From NCBI RefSeq assembly GCF_049800915.1, contig NZ_JBNAFY010000003.1, forward strand, positions 62,001 to 126,000: a stretch of 64,000 nucleotides of DNA, written 5' to 3'. The notes below the pieces were generated by a model. It was not told the origin of the DNA. It ran no database searches and saw only the letters and a list, made by a program, of their open reading frames with translations. The position numbers were made by a program, and so were the translations under genes. This DNA comes from Amaricoccus macauensis_A. Lineage in GTDB: Bacteria; Pseudomonadota; Alphaproteobacteria; Rhodobacterales; Rhodobacteraceae. This document shows, in pieces, positions 30,002 through 37,318 of the stretch; within the stretch, counting starts at the first letter, position 1; each line of letters begins with the position of its first letter.

Positions 30002-31225
30002 ATGGCTGATTTCCACCAGAATGGCTTCGTCGCCACCCTGCACAACCTCCGGAGCACGGACACGGCAAAGCTCACCGCAGAGCTCGACGGCTTCGCACGC
30101 ACGCGCAAGATCACACTCATCTTGCCCTCCCTGTTTTCCGAACTTGAGGGCGACGCCCTGCCCCACATCATTGACGAGCTTTCGGGGGCGAGCTTCGTCA
30201 ATCGGATCGTCATCGGGCTCGACCGCGCGGACAGCGACCAGTATCGCATAGCCAAGGAATTCTTCTCCCGCCTGCCACAGGAACATGCCGTTCTCTGGAA
30301 TGACGGGCCAAGACTCAGAGAGATCGACGCCCATATGGAGCGGATCGGGCTGGCGCCTGAGGAGCCGGGCAAAGGGCGGAACGTCTGGTATTGCTTGGGG
30401 TATGCGCTTGCCTCGCAGGGCAGTTCGGTCATTGCGCTCCACGACTGCGACATCACGACCTACTCGCGAGACATGCTGGCGCGCCTCGTCTATCCTGTCG
30501 CGAACCCGAATTTTCCGTATCAGTTTTGCAAGGGTTATTATCCACGGATCGCTGAAGGCAAGCTGAATGGCCGCGTCAACCGGCTGCTCGTGAGCCCCCT
30601 TCTCATCGCGCTGAAGAAGGTCGCGGGAGATCGCGTCTTCTTCGACTATCTCCGAGCTTTCCGCTATCCGCTCGCAGGCGAGTTCGCCATGCGTACGGCC
30701 ATCGTGCCGGACATGCGCATTCCCTCGGATTGGGGGCTCGAGATCGGCTTTCTCTCGGAGGCATGGCGCAACGTCAACCCACGCTCGATCTGCCAGGTCG
30801 ATATCTCCGACGCATATGACCACAAGCACCAGCAGGTTTCGGCTGACGACCGCTCGAGCGGACTTTCCCGCATGTCGATCGACATCTGCAAGGCGATGTA
30901 TCGCAAACTGGCAGCAGAGGGAGTCGTCTTCACGCGAGAATCGTTCAGTTCATTGAAGGCGACCTACCACCGCATCGCACTCGACATGATCGAAAGCTAT
31001 TATAACGATGCTGTTCTCAACGGCCTCTATATCGACCGGCACCAGGAAGAGAGCAATGTGGAGCTTTTCGCGTCGAACGTGGTCGAGGCGGGCAACATAT
31101 TCCTGGAGAACCCGATGGAAACGCCCTTCATTCCGAGCTGGAGCAGGGTCTACTCGGCGGATCCGGATATCCTGCGCCAGATGCTCGATGCAGTAGCGCA
31201 GGACAATGCAGATTTCGCGCCCTGA
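30002..31225 (+). CDS. gpgS: Glucosyl-3-phosphoglycerate synthase-like glycosyltransferase
   Basis: 407 residues, GT-A fold. A DxD motif in ALHDCDITTYSRDML (D148, D150) binds metal and nucleotide sugar; the later HKHQQVSADD may contribute active-site residues. It resembles GT81 GpgS, which makes glucosyl-3-phosphoglycerate from NDP-glucose and 3-phosphoglycerate. The adjacent GpgP-like phosphatase completes the two-step route to a compatible solute. A mannosyl donor is the main alternative. A hairpin terminator candidate starts right after the stop. Confidence 0.82.
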   Translation: MADFHQNGFVATLHNLRSTDTAKLTAELDGFARTRKITLILPSLFSELEGDALPHIIDELSGASFVNRIVIGLDRADSDQYRIAKEFFSRLPQEHAVLWNDGPRLREIDAHMERIGLAPEEPGKGRNVWYCLGYALASQGSSVIALHDCDITTYSRDMLARLVYPVANPNFPYQFCKGYYPRIAEGKLNGRVNRLLVSPLLIALKKVAGDRVFFDYLRAFRYPLAGEFAMRTAIVPDMRIPSDWGLEIGFLSEAWRNVNPRSICQVDISDAYDHKHQQVSADDRSSGLSRMSIDICKAMYRKLAAEGVVFTRESFSSLKATYHRIALDMIESYYNDAVLNGLYIDRHQEESNVELFASNVVEAGNIFLENPMETPFIPSWSRVYSADPDILRQMLDAVAQDNADFAP

Positions 31226-31247
31226 GGGCAGTCCGGGCGGACTGCCC
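31226..31247 (+). terminator. Hairpin after gpgS
   Basis: GGGCAGTCC (31226-31234) and GGACTGCCC (31239-31247) form a perfect 9-bp stem with a GGGC loop directly after the stop codon. No T-run follows, so strength is uncertain. It also lies just past the 3' end of the small gene on the opposite strand. Confidence 0.5.
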
Positions 31248-31260
31248 CAAGACGGCGCGC

Positions 31261-31494
31261 TCAGTCCTTCTTCTTGCCTAGGTCACGCTCGGCCCGGACG
31301 TCCTTGTCCATCTTTTCGAGACTTTCGATGATGCCGTCTGTCTCGGTTTTCTCGTCAGGCACGGCTTGGCGCTGGTTGTGGACCTGTTCCTGATCGTCAC
31401 CCTGCAACCGGTTATAACCCATCTTGTCGGAGGCGAGATCTGTCTCGGTGATATCGCTGGTCTTTCCGCCGGGTTTGCGTATCGACATGTTCAT
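31261..31494 (-). CDS. Small hydrophilic protein of unknown function
   Basis: 77 residues, highly charged and low in hydrophobic residues (…DQEQVHNQRQAVPDEKTETDGIIESLEKMDKDVRAERDLGKKKD). No membrane segment, no known domain recognised; composition suggests a disordered or stress-type protein. The start has GAGAAGGAG ribosome sequence just upstream, which supports translation. It lies beside another small gene and a host-attachment-type gene, after the compatible-solute block. Confidence 0.6.
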   Translation of the reverse strand: MNMSIRKPGGKTSDITETDLASDKMGYNRLQGDDQEQVHNQRQAVPDEKTETDGIIESLEKMDKDVRAERDLGKKKD

Positions 31495-31528
31495 TCTCCT
31501 TCTCTGTAAACGGGGGAGGTCGCTCGGA

Positions 31529-31765
31529 TCAGCCTCGCTTTGCCGCGTCCATTACGAGACGGAGTTCGTCGGCAATCGCGCCTTCGATCGCGAAAGCCTC
31601 GTTGGGCACCACGCCGGGATCTTCCTCATGATCCTGCACTTCCAGCCTGGCCTCCAGCGTTTCCCGCAAGGCCCCCGAATCGCCGCAATGCTCAAGTAGC
31701 AACGCCAAGATCTTCCGATGCGCTATGAGTCGCCCCTCCAGACTGCCGATCGTCTCCGATTTCAT
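31529..31765 (-). CDS. Small protein of unknown function
   Basis: 78 residues starting MKSETIGSLEGRLIAHRKILALLLEHC; predicted largely helical, acidic, possibly coiled. The frame is open to 31852, but the ATG at 31765 has an AAAGGAA ribosome site. Same strand as the 77-residue gene and 34 bases upstream of it, so the two may form a small operon. Function not recognised. Confidence 0.6.
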   Translation of the reverse strand: MKSETIGSLEGRLIAHRKILALLLEHCGDSGALRETLEARLEVQDHEEDPGVVPNEAFAIEGAIADELRLVMDAAKRG

Positions 31766-31940
31766 CTGTCCAATTCCTTTCCACGTCGCGAGTGAGCTAG
31801 CTTTTGGCAGCCTGATTTCCAGCAACCGCAAAAGATTCAACGATCCGCGCAAGAGAAGGTTTCCTCCTCGCGAGACGTTGATGAACAGGTCGCAAGACCT
31901 AGGTCAGGGGAAGGAAGTGACTAGAAAAGGAGCAGACCCG

Positions 31941-32378
31941 ATGAAAATTCCGCATGAGAGCTGGGTTCTGATCCTCGATGGAGAGCGGTTCCTGCTTCTC
32001 GCGAATCGAGGAGACGAGGACATCATCGACCTCCGGGTGCTCAAAGCCGAGGAAATCGAAAATCCCGCAACCAGCGAGCAAGGCACGGAACGCCCCGGCC
32101 GGTTCCCCGACGCGGGCATTGGCAAGAGTGCGGTGGCACAGACCGACTGGCATGCGCTAGAAAAGGAAAGATTCGCAGCAGATATCGCCGAACGCCTGAA
32201 AAAATGGGCGATGGCGGGCCGCTACTCGAAACTTGTGATTTGCGCGGATCCCAAGACGCTTGGACGCATTCGCCCGGAATACCACGTCGAAGTCTCCCAA
32301 CGCCTGATTGGCGAGATCGACAAGGACCTGACATCCATGCCCGTCGAGCAGATCGAGAAGATCCTTACGTCACCCTGA
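31941..32378 (+). CDS. Host attachment family protein (AtsE-like)
   Basis: 145 residues, with WVLILDGERFLLLANRGDEDIIDLRVL, then FAADIAERLKKWAMAGRYSKLVICADPKTLGRIRPEYH, the layout of the host-attachment family named after a plant-attachment gene of Agrobacterium; related folds occur in release-factor-like/Rossmann domains. Its biochemical role is not known. The ATG at 31941 has an AAAGGAGC ribosome site. The ORF could begin further upstream but that would overlap the divergent small gene. Confidence 0.75.
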   Translation: MKIPHESWVLILDGERFLLLANRGDEDIIDLRVLKAEEIENPATSEQGTERPGRFPDAGIGKSAVAQTDWHALEKERFAADIAERLKKWAMAGRYSKLVICADPKTLGRIRPEYHVEVSQRLIGEIDKDLTSMPVEQIEKILTSP

Positions 32379-32521
32379 ACGAGGAAAAACCGCAGCCGTC
32401 AGACCGGCCCTCGCATTGGAAAGCTGGTTCGCCGGCAGGCGGAATCTTGAAGATTTCTGGTGCGAACACGTGGGAAAGCGCTCTTCAACCCTTGGACAGA
32501 TCAAACTGATCAAAGGTGCGA

Positions 32522-32543
32522 TCGGGGCAGCCTCAGGCCCCGA
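32522..32543. terminator. Hairpin at the ctrA 3' end
   Basis: TCGGGGC (32522-32528) and GCCCCGA (32537-32543) form a 7-bp stem that covers the ctrA stop codon. It could act for ctrA on the minus strand; no clear T-run follows. The rest of the 154-base gap to the attachment gene shows nothing. Confidence 0.3.
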
Positions 32544-33246
32544 CCGCGAGTTTGCGTTTCGCTTCGCCGCTTGAAGGGTCGCGGAGGACATAACCCCGAC
32601 CCCACACTGTCTCGATATAGTTCTCGCCTCCCGTGGCTTCGGACAACTTTTTCCGCAGCTTGCAGATGAAGACGTCGATGATCTTCAGCTCCGGCTCGTC
32701 CATTCCGCCATAGAGGTGATTGAGGAACATCTCTTTCGTAAGGGTCGTGCCCTTGCGGAGAGAAAGCAGTTCCAGCATCTGATACTCTTTTCCGGTGAGA
32801 TGCACCGGGTTCCCATCGACCTCGACCGTCTTGGCATCGAGATTGACCGTAAACTTGCCGGTGGTGATCACCGACTGGGCATGACCCTTAGACCGGCGCA
32901 CGATTGCATGGATGCGCGCGATCAGTTCCTGACGATGAAACGGTTTCGTCATGTAGTCGTCGGCGCCGAACCCGAAGCCCTTGAGCTTGTTCTCGGTATC
33001 ATCCGCGCCGGAAAGTATGAGAATCGGCGTCTCGACCTTCGCGAGCCGAAGCTGCCGGAGAACGTCATGTCCGTTCATGTCCGGCAGATTCAGATCGAGC
33101 AGGATCAAGTCGTAATCATAGAGCTTGGCGAGGTCGATCCCTTCCTCCCCAAGGTCCGTGGCATAGACATTGAGGTTTGCGTTCTGGAGCATCATCTCGA
33201 TACTCTTCGAAGTTGTCGGATCGTCCTCGACCAACAGGATACGCAT
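32533..33246 (-). CDS. ctrA: Cell cycle / developmental response regulator CtrA
   Basis: 237 residues, OmpR-type. Receiver domain with phosphoacceptor D51 (LILLDLNLPDMNG), K near 104 (MTKPFHR), and a C-terminal winged helix (residues about 120-220) ending VWGRGYVLRDP. Sequence and neighbourhood (sciP, mnmA) identify CtrA. In Rhodobacterales CtrA is not essential and activates motility, gene transfer agent and related genes. The frame begins earlier, but the ATG at 33246 with its GGAG site gives the canonical MRILLVEDD start. A CtrA-type box lies 64-80 bases upstream, pointing to autoregulation. Confidence 0.97.
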   Translation of the reverse strand: MRILLVEDDPTTSKSIEMMLQNANLNVYATDLGEEGIDLAKLYDYDLILLDLNLPDMNGHDVLRQLRLAKVETPILILSGADDTENKLKGFGFGADDYMTKPFHRQELIARIHAIVRRSKGHAQSVITTGKFTVNLDAKTVEVDGNPVHLTGKEYQMLELLSLRKGTTLTKEMFLNHLYGGMDEPELKIIDVFICKLRKKLSEATGGENYIETVWGRGYVLRDPSSGEAKRKLAVGA

Positions 33247-33309
33247 GTGCAGCTCTCCGTCTCTGCCAACCAAGCCTGAGCATTTCGATGTTAATCTTAG
33301 ACAGGCATT

Positions 33310-33326
33310 GGTTAACGACTGATTAC
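33310..33326 (-). promoter_or_regulatory. CtrA-type binding site upstream of ctrA
   Basis: Read on the minus strand: GTAA, seven bases, TTAACC. The CtrA consensus is TTAA-N7-TTAA(C), so only the first base departs. Located upstream of the ctrA start and downstream of sciP. Known CtrA autoregulation in alphaproteobacteria makes this plausible. Confidence 0.5.
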
Positions 33327-33351
33327 GATAGGCACACGCTAAGACTTCGCC

Positions 33352-33630
33352 TTAAAGTTGTCTATACTTTTGTATCGCAGTCACCCTGAGCGCGGCGGCT
33401 CCGTGCTTGTGGACAGCGGACCTCCAGAGATCGAGTTCCTCGTCCGATAGACGATACATTTCGCAAGCTTCTTTCTCGTCGATCAGGCCGTAGTCGACGG
33501 CCGCCACGACCGTCGCTTTCCTCCGCGCAACCCAACGCTTCGTGTTGGCTGGCGGCAAATCGGAACGTGTCAGTTTGCTCCCGTCCGGAAGCTCGACAAA
33601 CACTGGTCCCTTCTCTCGGCGAATATACAT
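33352..33630 (-). CDS. sciP: DUF1153 protein, CtrA inhibitor SciP
   Basis: 92 residues: MYIRREKGPVFVELPDGS then LPPANTKRWVARRKATVVAAVDYGLIDEKEACEMYRLSDEELDLW, a helix-turn-helix of the SciP/DUF1153 family. SciP binds CtrA or its promoters and blocks CtrA-dependent transcription in Caulobacter. Located directly upstream of ctrA on the same strand, the usual arrangement. Good length match. Confidence 0.92.
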   Translation of the reverse strand: MYIRREKGPVFVELPDGSKLTRSDLPPANTKRWVARRKATVVAAVDYGLIDEKEACEMYRLSDEELDLWRSAVHKHGAAALRVTAIQKYRQL

Positions 33631-33756
33631 CGGTTACTCCCAACTCACTCATCACCCGGGAGAACAATACGTGGCCACGCCTTAAATGCGGGTGAACCAA
33701 ACACTTGAACATGAAAAGGATTTTACTATATTCCCCGGAACTTGGGATTTCCGGAA

Positions 33757-34911
33757 ATGATGCTCGAAACTGCGCCTGATACTCAGGTCAACTCGCTTGG
33801 CCTCAACAAACCCGTGAACGAAACACGTGTGGTCGTCGCCATGTCCGGCGGCGTGGACAGTTCCGTCGTGGCGGCCATGCTGGCCGAAGAAGGTTATGAT
33901 GTCGTTGGGGTCACGCTCCAGCTTTACGACCACGGCGCCGCACTCGCGAAGAAGGGAGCATGCTGTGCGGGGCGCGACATCCACGATGCGAGGCGGGTCG
34001 CCGAGACGATGGATTTCCCTCACTACGTGCTCGATTACGAGAACCGGTTTCGCGAAAGCGTGATCGATGAATTCGCCGACTCCTACCTCGCTGGAGCGAC
34101 CCCTGTTCCCTGCATTCGATGCAACGAGCGGGTCAAGTTCCGCGATCTGCTCGAAACCGCGAAGGATCTCGACGCCGACTGCATGGCGACCGGGCACTAC
34201 ATACGCCGATTCGCCGGGCCTTCCGGATCGGAATTGCACCGCGCGGCAGACCCGGATCGCGACCAGAGCTACTTCCTGTTCTCGACAACCCGGGAACAGC
34301 TCGACTATCTCCGCTTTCCGCTGGGCGGCCTCGCTTCAAAGGCAGAGACCCGCGAACTGGCCGCGCGCTATGGCCTGCCCGTCGCCGACAAGCCCGACAG
34401 TCAGGACATCTGCTTCGTTCCGAACGGCTCCTACGCCGCCGTGATCGAGAAGCTGCGGCCAGGCGCCGCGGAACCCGGCGAGATCGTCCATATCGACGGT
34501 CGAGTGCTCGGAACTCATGATGGTGTGATCCGCTATACCGTGGGCCAACGTCGCGGGCTCGGCATCGGTGGCACTGTCGATCCGCTCTACGTGATCCGGC
34601 TCGATGCCGATGCCCGGCGGGTGATCGTTGGGCCGCGCGACGCACTGGCAAGCCGGGCGGTGCCAGTAGCGGAAGTGAACTGGCTCGGCGATACGGCCTT
34701 CGAGGACGCGCCCGAAGGTGGTTGGGAAGCCGCCGTTCGCGTTCGCTCGACCCGCCGGCCCAAACCTGCACGCATCCATCCGCTCGGCAACGGACGAGCG
34801 CGCGTCGAACTCCTCGACGCCGAAGAGGGCGTCGCGCCCGGTCAGGCCTGCGTTTTCTACGCCCCCGAAGGCAGCCGCGTGCTAGGCGGCGGCTGGATCA
34901 TACGGGTGTGA
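33757..34911 (+). CDS. mnmA: tRNA-specific 2-thiouridylase MnmA
   Basis: 384 residues. Transfers sulfur to U34 of tRNA-Lys, Glu and Gln. PP-loop SGGVDSS at 30-36; the two catalytic cysteines are C122 (TPVPCIRCNERVKF) and C219 (DSQDICF). The start is one of two adjacent ATGs (33757 or 33760) after CCGGAA; a TTG further upstream is less likely. Divergent from sciP. Confidence 0.96.
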   Translation: MMLETAPDTQVNSLGLNKPVNETRVVVAMSGGVDSSVVAAMLAEEGYDVVGVTLQLYDHGAALAKKGACCAGRDIHDARRVAETMDFPHYVLDYENRFRESVIDEFADSYLAGATPVPCIRCNERVKFRDLLETAKDLDADCMATGHYIRRFAGPSGSELHRAADPDRDQSYFLFSTTREQLDYLRFPLGGLASKAETRELAARYGLPVADKPDSQDICFVPNGSYAAVIEKLRPGAAEPGEIVHIDGRVLGTHDGVIRYTVGQRRGLGIGGTVDPLYVIRLDADARRVIVGPRDALASRAVPVAEVNWLGDTAFEDAPEGGWEAAVRVRSTRRPKPARIHPLGNGRARVELLDAEEGVAPGQACVFYAPEGSRVLGGGWIIRV

Positions 34912-34966
34912 TGAAACTCCCCTAGAGTTGCACCGTTAGACGAGCGACCTTGGGAGAGAGCAAGAC

Positions 34967-35548
34967 ATGGCCCAACAGCAACCGCTGGAAGACATCGTGG
35001 GCGACCTGCGGGGCGCCTCAAATGATCAGGACATCAGTGTGGGCAAACTCGTCGAAGCCTTCGACGATCGGCCTGCAGGTGTCGTCGTAACACTTCTGGC
35101 GTTTCTGGCACTCATTCCGGTCATCGGTGGTCTGCCCGGTGCGCCGGTGGTCATCGCGCTATTGATCCTCACCATGCTCATCAAGCCCTACTTCGGCGGC
35201 GGTGGCATCTGGGTTCCAGGGTTCATAGCGAAACGCAAGATCCCGGCCGAAAAGCTGGAGAAGGGCCTCGACGCCGCAGAACCCTGGGCCAAATGGATCG
35301 ATGGCCTGACTTCGGAGCGGCTCCGCTTCATCGTGGCCGGTCAGGTTCCGCGTAGCATCGTCTTCGGTCTCGTCGCCCTGCTCGCCATCGCGCTCGTGCC
35401 TCTCGGCCTGATCCCGGCTGGCATCACGCCCGCCGCGCTCGGCATCCTGGTGTTCGGCCTCGCACTCGTGGTGCAGGATGGCCTCTTCGCCATCATCGGC
35501 TACGCATTCTCGGCCGCCTCCGCCTATATGCTCTTCCAGTTCCTGTAG
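34967..35548 (+). CDS. ExoD family membrane protein
   Basis: 193 residues. N-terminal cytosolic part (ISVGKLVEAFDDRPAGVVVTLLAFLALIPVIGGLPG) then several hydrophobic segments (about 40-65, 120-150, 155-190). Matches the ExoD family, linked to exopolysaccharide synthesis in rhizobia, although the molecular role is unknown. The ATG has a GGGAGAG site. Probably a single gene. Confidence 0.85.
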   Translation: MAQQQPLEDIVGDLRGASNDQDISVGKLVEAFDDRPAGVVVTLLAFLALIPVIGGLPGAPVVIALLILTMLIKPYFGGGGIWVPGFIAKRKIPAEKLEKGLDAAEPWAKWIDGLTSERLRFIVAGQVPRSIVFGLVALLAIALVPLGLIPAGITPAALGILVFGLALVVQDGLFAIIGYAFSAASAYMLFQFL

Positions 35549-35859
35549 GACAGAGACGCAATCCACGCGCTTCATTGAGGTTTTTCGGACCGGCACCGTT
35601 CCGGGTTGAGGATAGCGCGAAGCGCTTGCCAACGCGCCCTTCGTCTAAACACAGTTGGCGGTGCGGGCGTGGATGAAAAACAACACCCACCTCATACCGG
35701 GAACCACAATGCGCCACGTGGGCATCACGGACAGTACGGCGCAGGACTTCATTCTCTCCTATTTCGAATCGGTGCCCATGCCGAATTGGCCCACACCACC
35801 CCTTGCGGCCGACCGCGGATCGACTAGGCTCGCGCCGCTGCCGAAAAGGGGGAGATCAC
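35549..35859. other. 311-base gap between ExoD and the dipeptidase gene
   Basis: No gene, RNA or repeat that I can support. A short open frame at 35655-35891 overlaps the dipeptidase start and has no ribosome site or recognisable product. An AAGGGGGAG ribosome site for the dipeptidase lies at its end. Confidence 0.4.
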
Positions 35860-37239
35860 ATGAGCCTGCAAGCCGTTCTGGACCGAATTGACGCGGAGCT
35901 GCCGCAATCGCTCGACCGTCTCTTCCATCTTCTTCGGATCGAGAGCATCTCGACCGATCCGGCCTATGCCACGCCCTGCGTCGAAGCCGCGGACTGGCTC
36001 GTCAATCAGCTCAGGACGATTGGCCTTGATGCGAGCCGCCGCGACACGCCCGGCCATCCGATGGTCGTGGCCCATGGCGGTGACAAGGGGCCGCACCTTC
36101 TTTTTTATGGTCACTACGACGTCCAGCCTGTCGACCCCCTGGAGCTCTGGACCGCGCCCCCCTTTGAGCCGGCCATTCGCGAGACGCCCAACGGCAAGAC
36201 CATCGTTGCCCGCGGCTCAAGCGACGACAAGGGACAACTCATGACCTTTGTTGAAGCGCTCCGCGCATGGAAGACCGTAGAAGGTGATTTCCCGGCGCGC
36301 ATCACCATTCTCTTCGAAGGCGAAGAGGAGAGCGGCTCACCCTCGCTCGTGCCCTTCCTGAAGGAGAATGCCGACGAATTGCGAGCCGATCTCGCTCTCG
36401 TCTGCGACACCGGCATGTGGGACCAGAACACGCCCGCGATTTCCACCATGCTGCGCGGCCTCGCCTCCGAGGAAGTCACCATCCACGCCGCTGACCGCGA
36501 CCTGCATTCGGGCATGTATGGCGGTCCGGCGATCAACCCGATCCGCGTGCTCACTCGCATCCTTGCAGGCCTTCATGACGACACGGGCCGCATCACCCTG
36601 CCCGGCTTCTACGACGGCGTTCATGACCTCCCTCCCGAGATCAAGGCACAATGGGACGGGCTGAATTTCGATGCATCTGAATTCCTTGGCGCCGTGGGCC
36701 TCTCTACGCCTGCGGGGGAGCAGGGCTACTCCGCGCTCGAGCAGATCTGGTCACGCCCCACCTGCGAGGTGAACGGCATCTGGGGCGGCTATACCGGCAA
36801 AGGCTTCAAGACCGTACTGCCCGCCGAAGCCCACGCCAAGGTGAGCTTCCGCCTTGTCGGCGATCAGGATCCCAACGCGATCCTCGAGAGCTTCCGCAAC
36901 TATATCGAGAGCAGCCTGCCGCCTGATTGCACTGCAAGCTTTGCACGGAAAGAACCATCCGGCGCAACCATGCTCCCCGTCGATGCTCCCGAGTTCACCA
37001 AGGCCCGCGACGCCCTCACCGAAGAGTGGCCCAATCCGGCCGTCTTTGCCGGATGCGGCGGCTCCATACCCATCGTCGGGCATTTCCGTGAAATCCTTGG
37101 CATGGATTCGCTGCTGATCGGCTTCGGCCAGGATGACGACGCGATCCATTCCCCGAACGAAAAATATGACCTGCGCAGCTTCCACAAAGGAACACGGAGT
37201 TGGGCGCGTGTGCTCTCGGCGCTGAGCGATCAGAATTAG
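35860..37239 (+). CDS. M20 family dipeptidase
   Basis: 459 residues. Zn-binding motif HYDVQPV, catalytic Asp two residues on, GSSDDKGQL, then the EGEEESGS motif with the catalytic Glu, and a dimerisation domain in the middle. This is the CNDP/dipeptidase branch of M20 and differs from allantoate amidohydrolase, so it should not be used to fill the missing ureide step. The ATG at 35860 has a strong GGGGGAG site. Confidence 0.93.
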   Translation: MSLQAVLDRIDAELPQSLDRLFHLLRIESISTDPAYATPCVEAADWLVNQLRTIGLDASRRDTPGHPMVVAHGGDKGPHLLFYGHYDVQPVDPLELWTAPPFEPAIRETPNGKTIVARGSSDDKGQLMTFVEALRAWKTVEGDFPARITILFEGEEESGSPSLVPFLKENADELRADLALVCDTGMWDQNTPAISTMLRGLASEEVTIHAADRDLHSGMYGGPAINPIRVLTRILAGLHDDTGRITLPGFYDGVHDLPPEIKAQWDGLNFDASEFLGAVGLSTPAGEQGYSALEQIWSRPTCEVNGIWGGYTGKGFKTVLPAEAHAKVSFRLVGDQDPNAILESFRNYIESSLPPDCTASFARKEPSGATMLPVDAPEFTKARDALTEEWPNPAVFAGCGGSIPIVGHFREILGMDSLLIGFGQDDDAIHSPNEKYDLRSFHKGTRSWARVLSALSDQN

Positions 37240-37318
37240 ATCCCATCCTCTTCAGCCGGGCTCACCGGCTGAAGAGGGAACTCACCTCAAAGCGCCCCGA
37301 AATCGGCGTCTCTCACGA

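Noticed and set aside
35655..35891. Small gene in the ExoD-dipeptidase gap
   Set aside because: No ribosome site, no recognisable product and it overlaps the dipeptidase start.
35860..37239. M20 enzyme as allantoate amidohydrolase
   Set aside because: Motif layout (HYDVQPVDPLELW and EGEEESGS) is that of the dipeptidase branch, and it is not in the purine operons.
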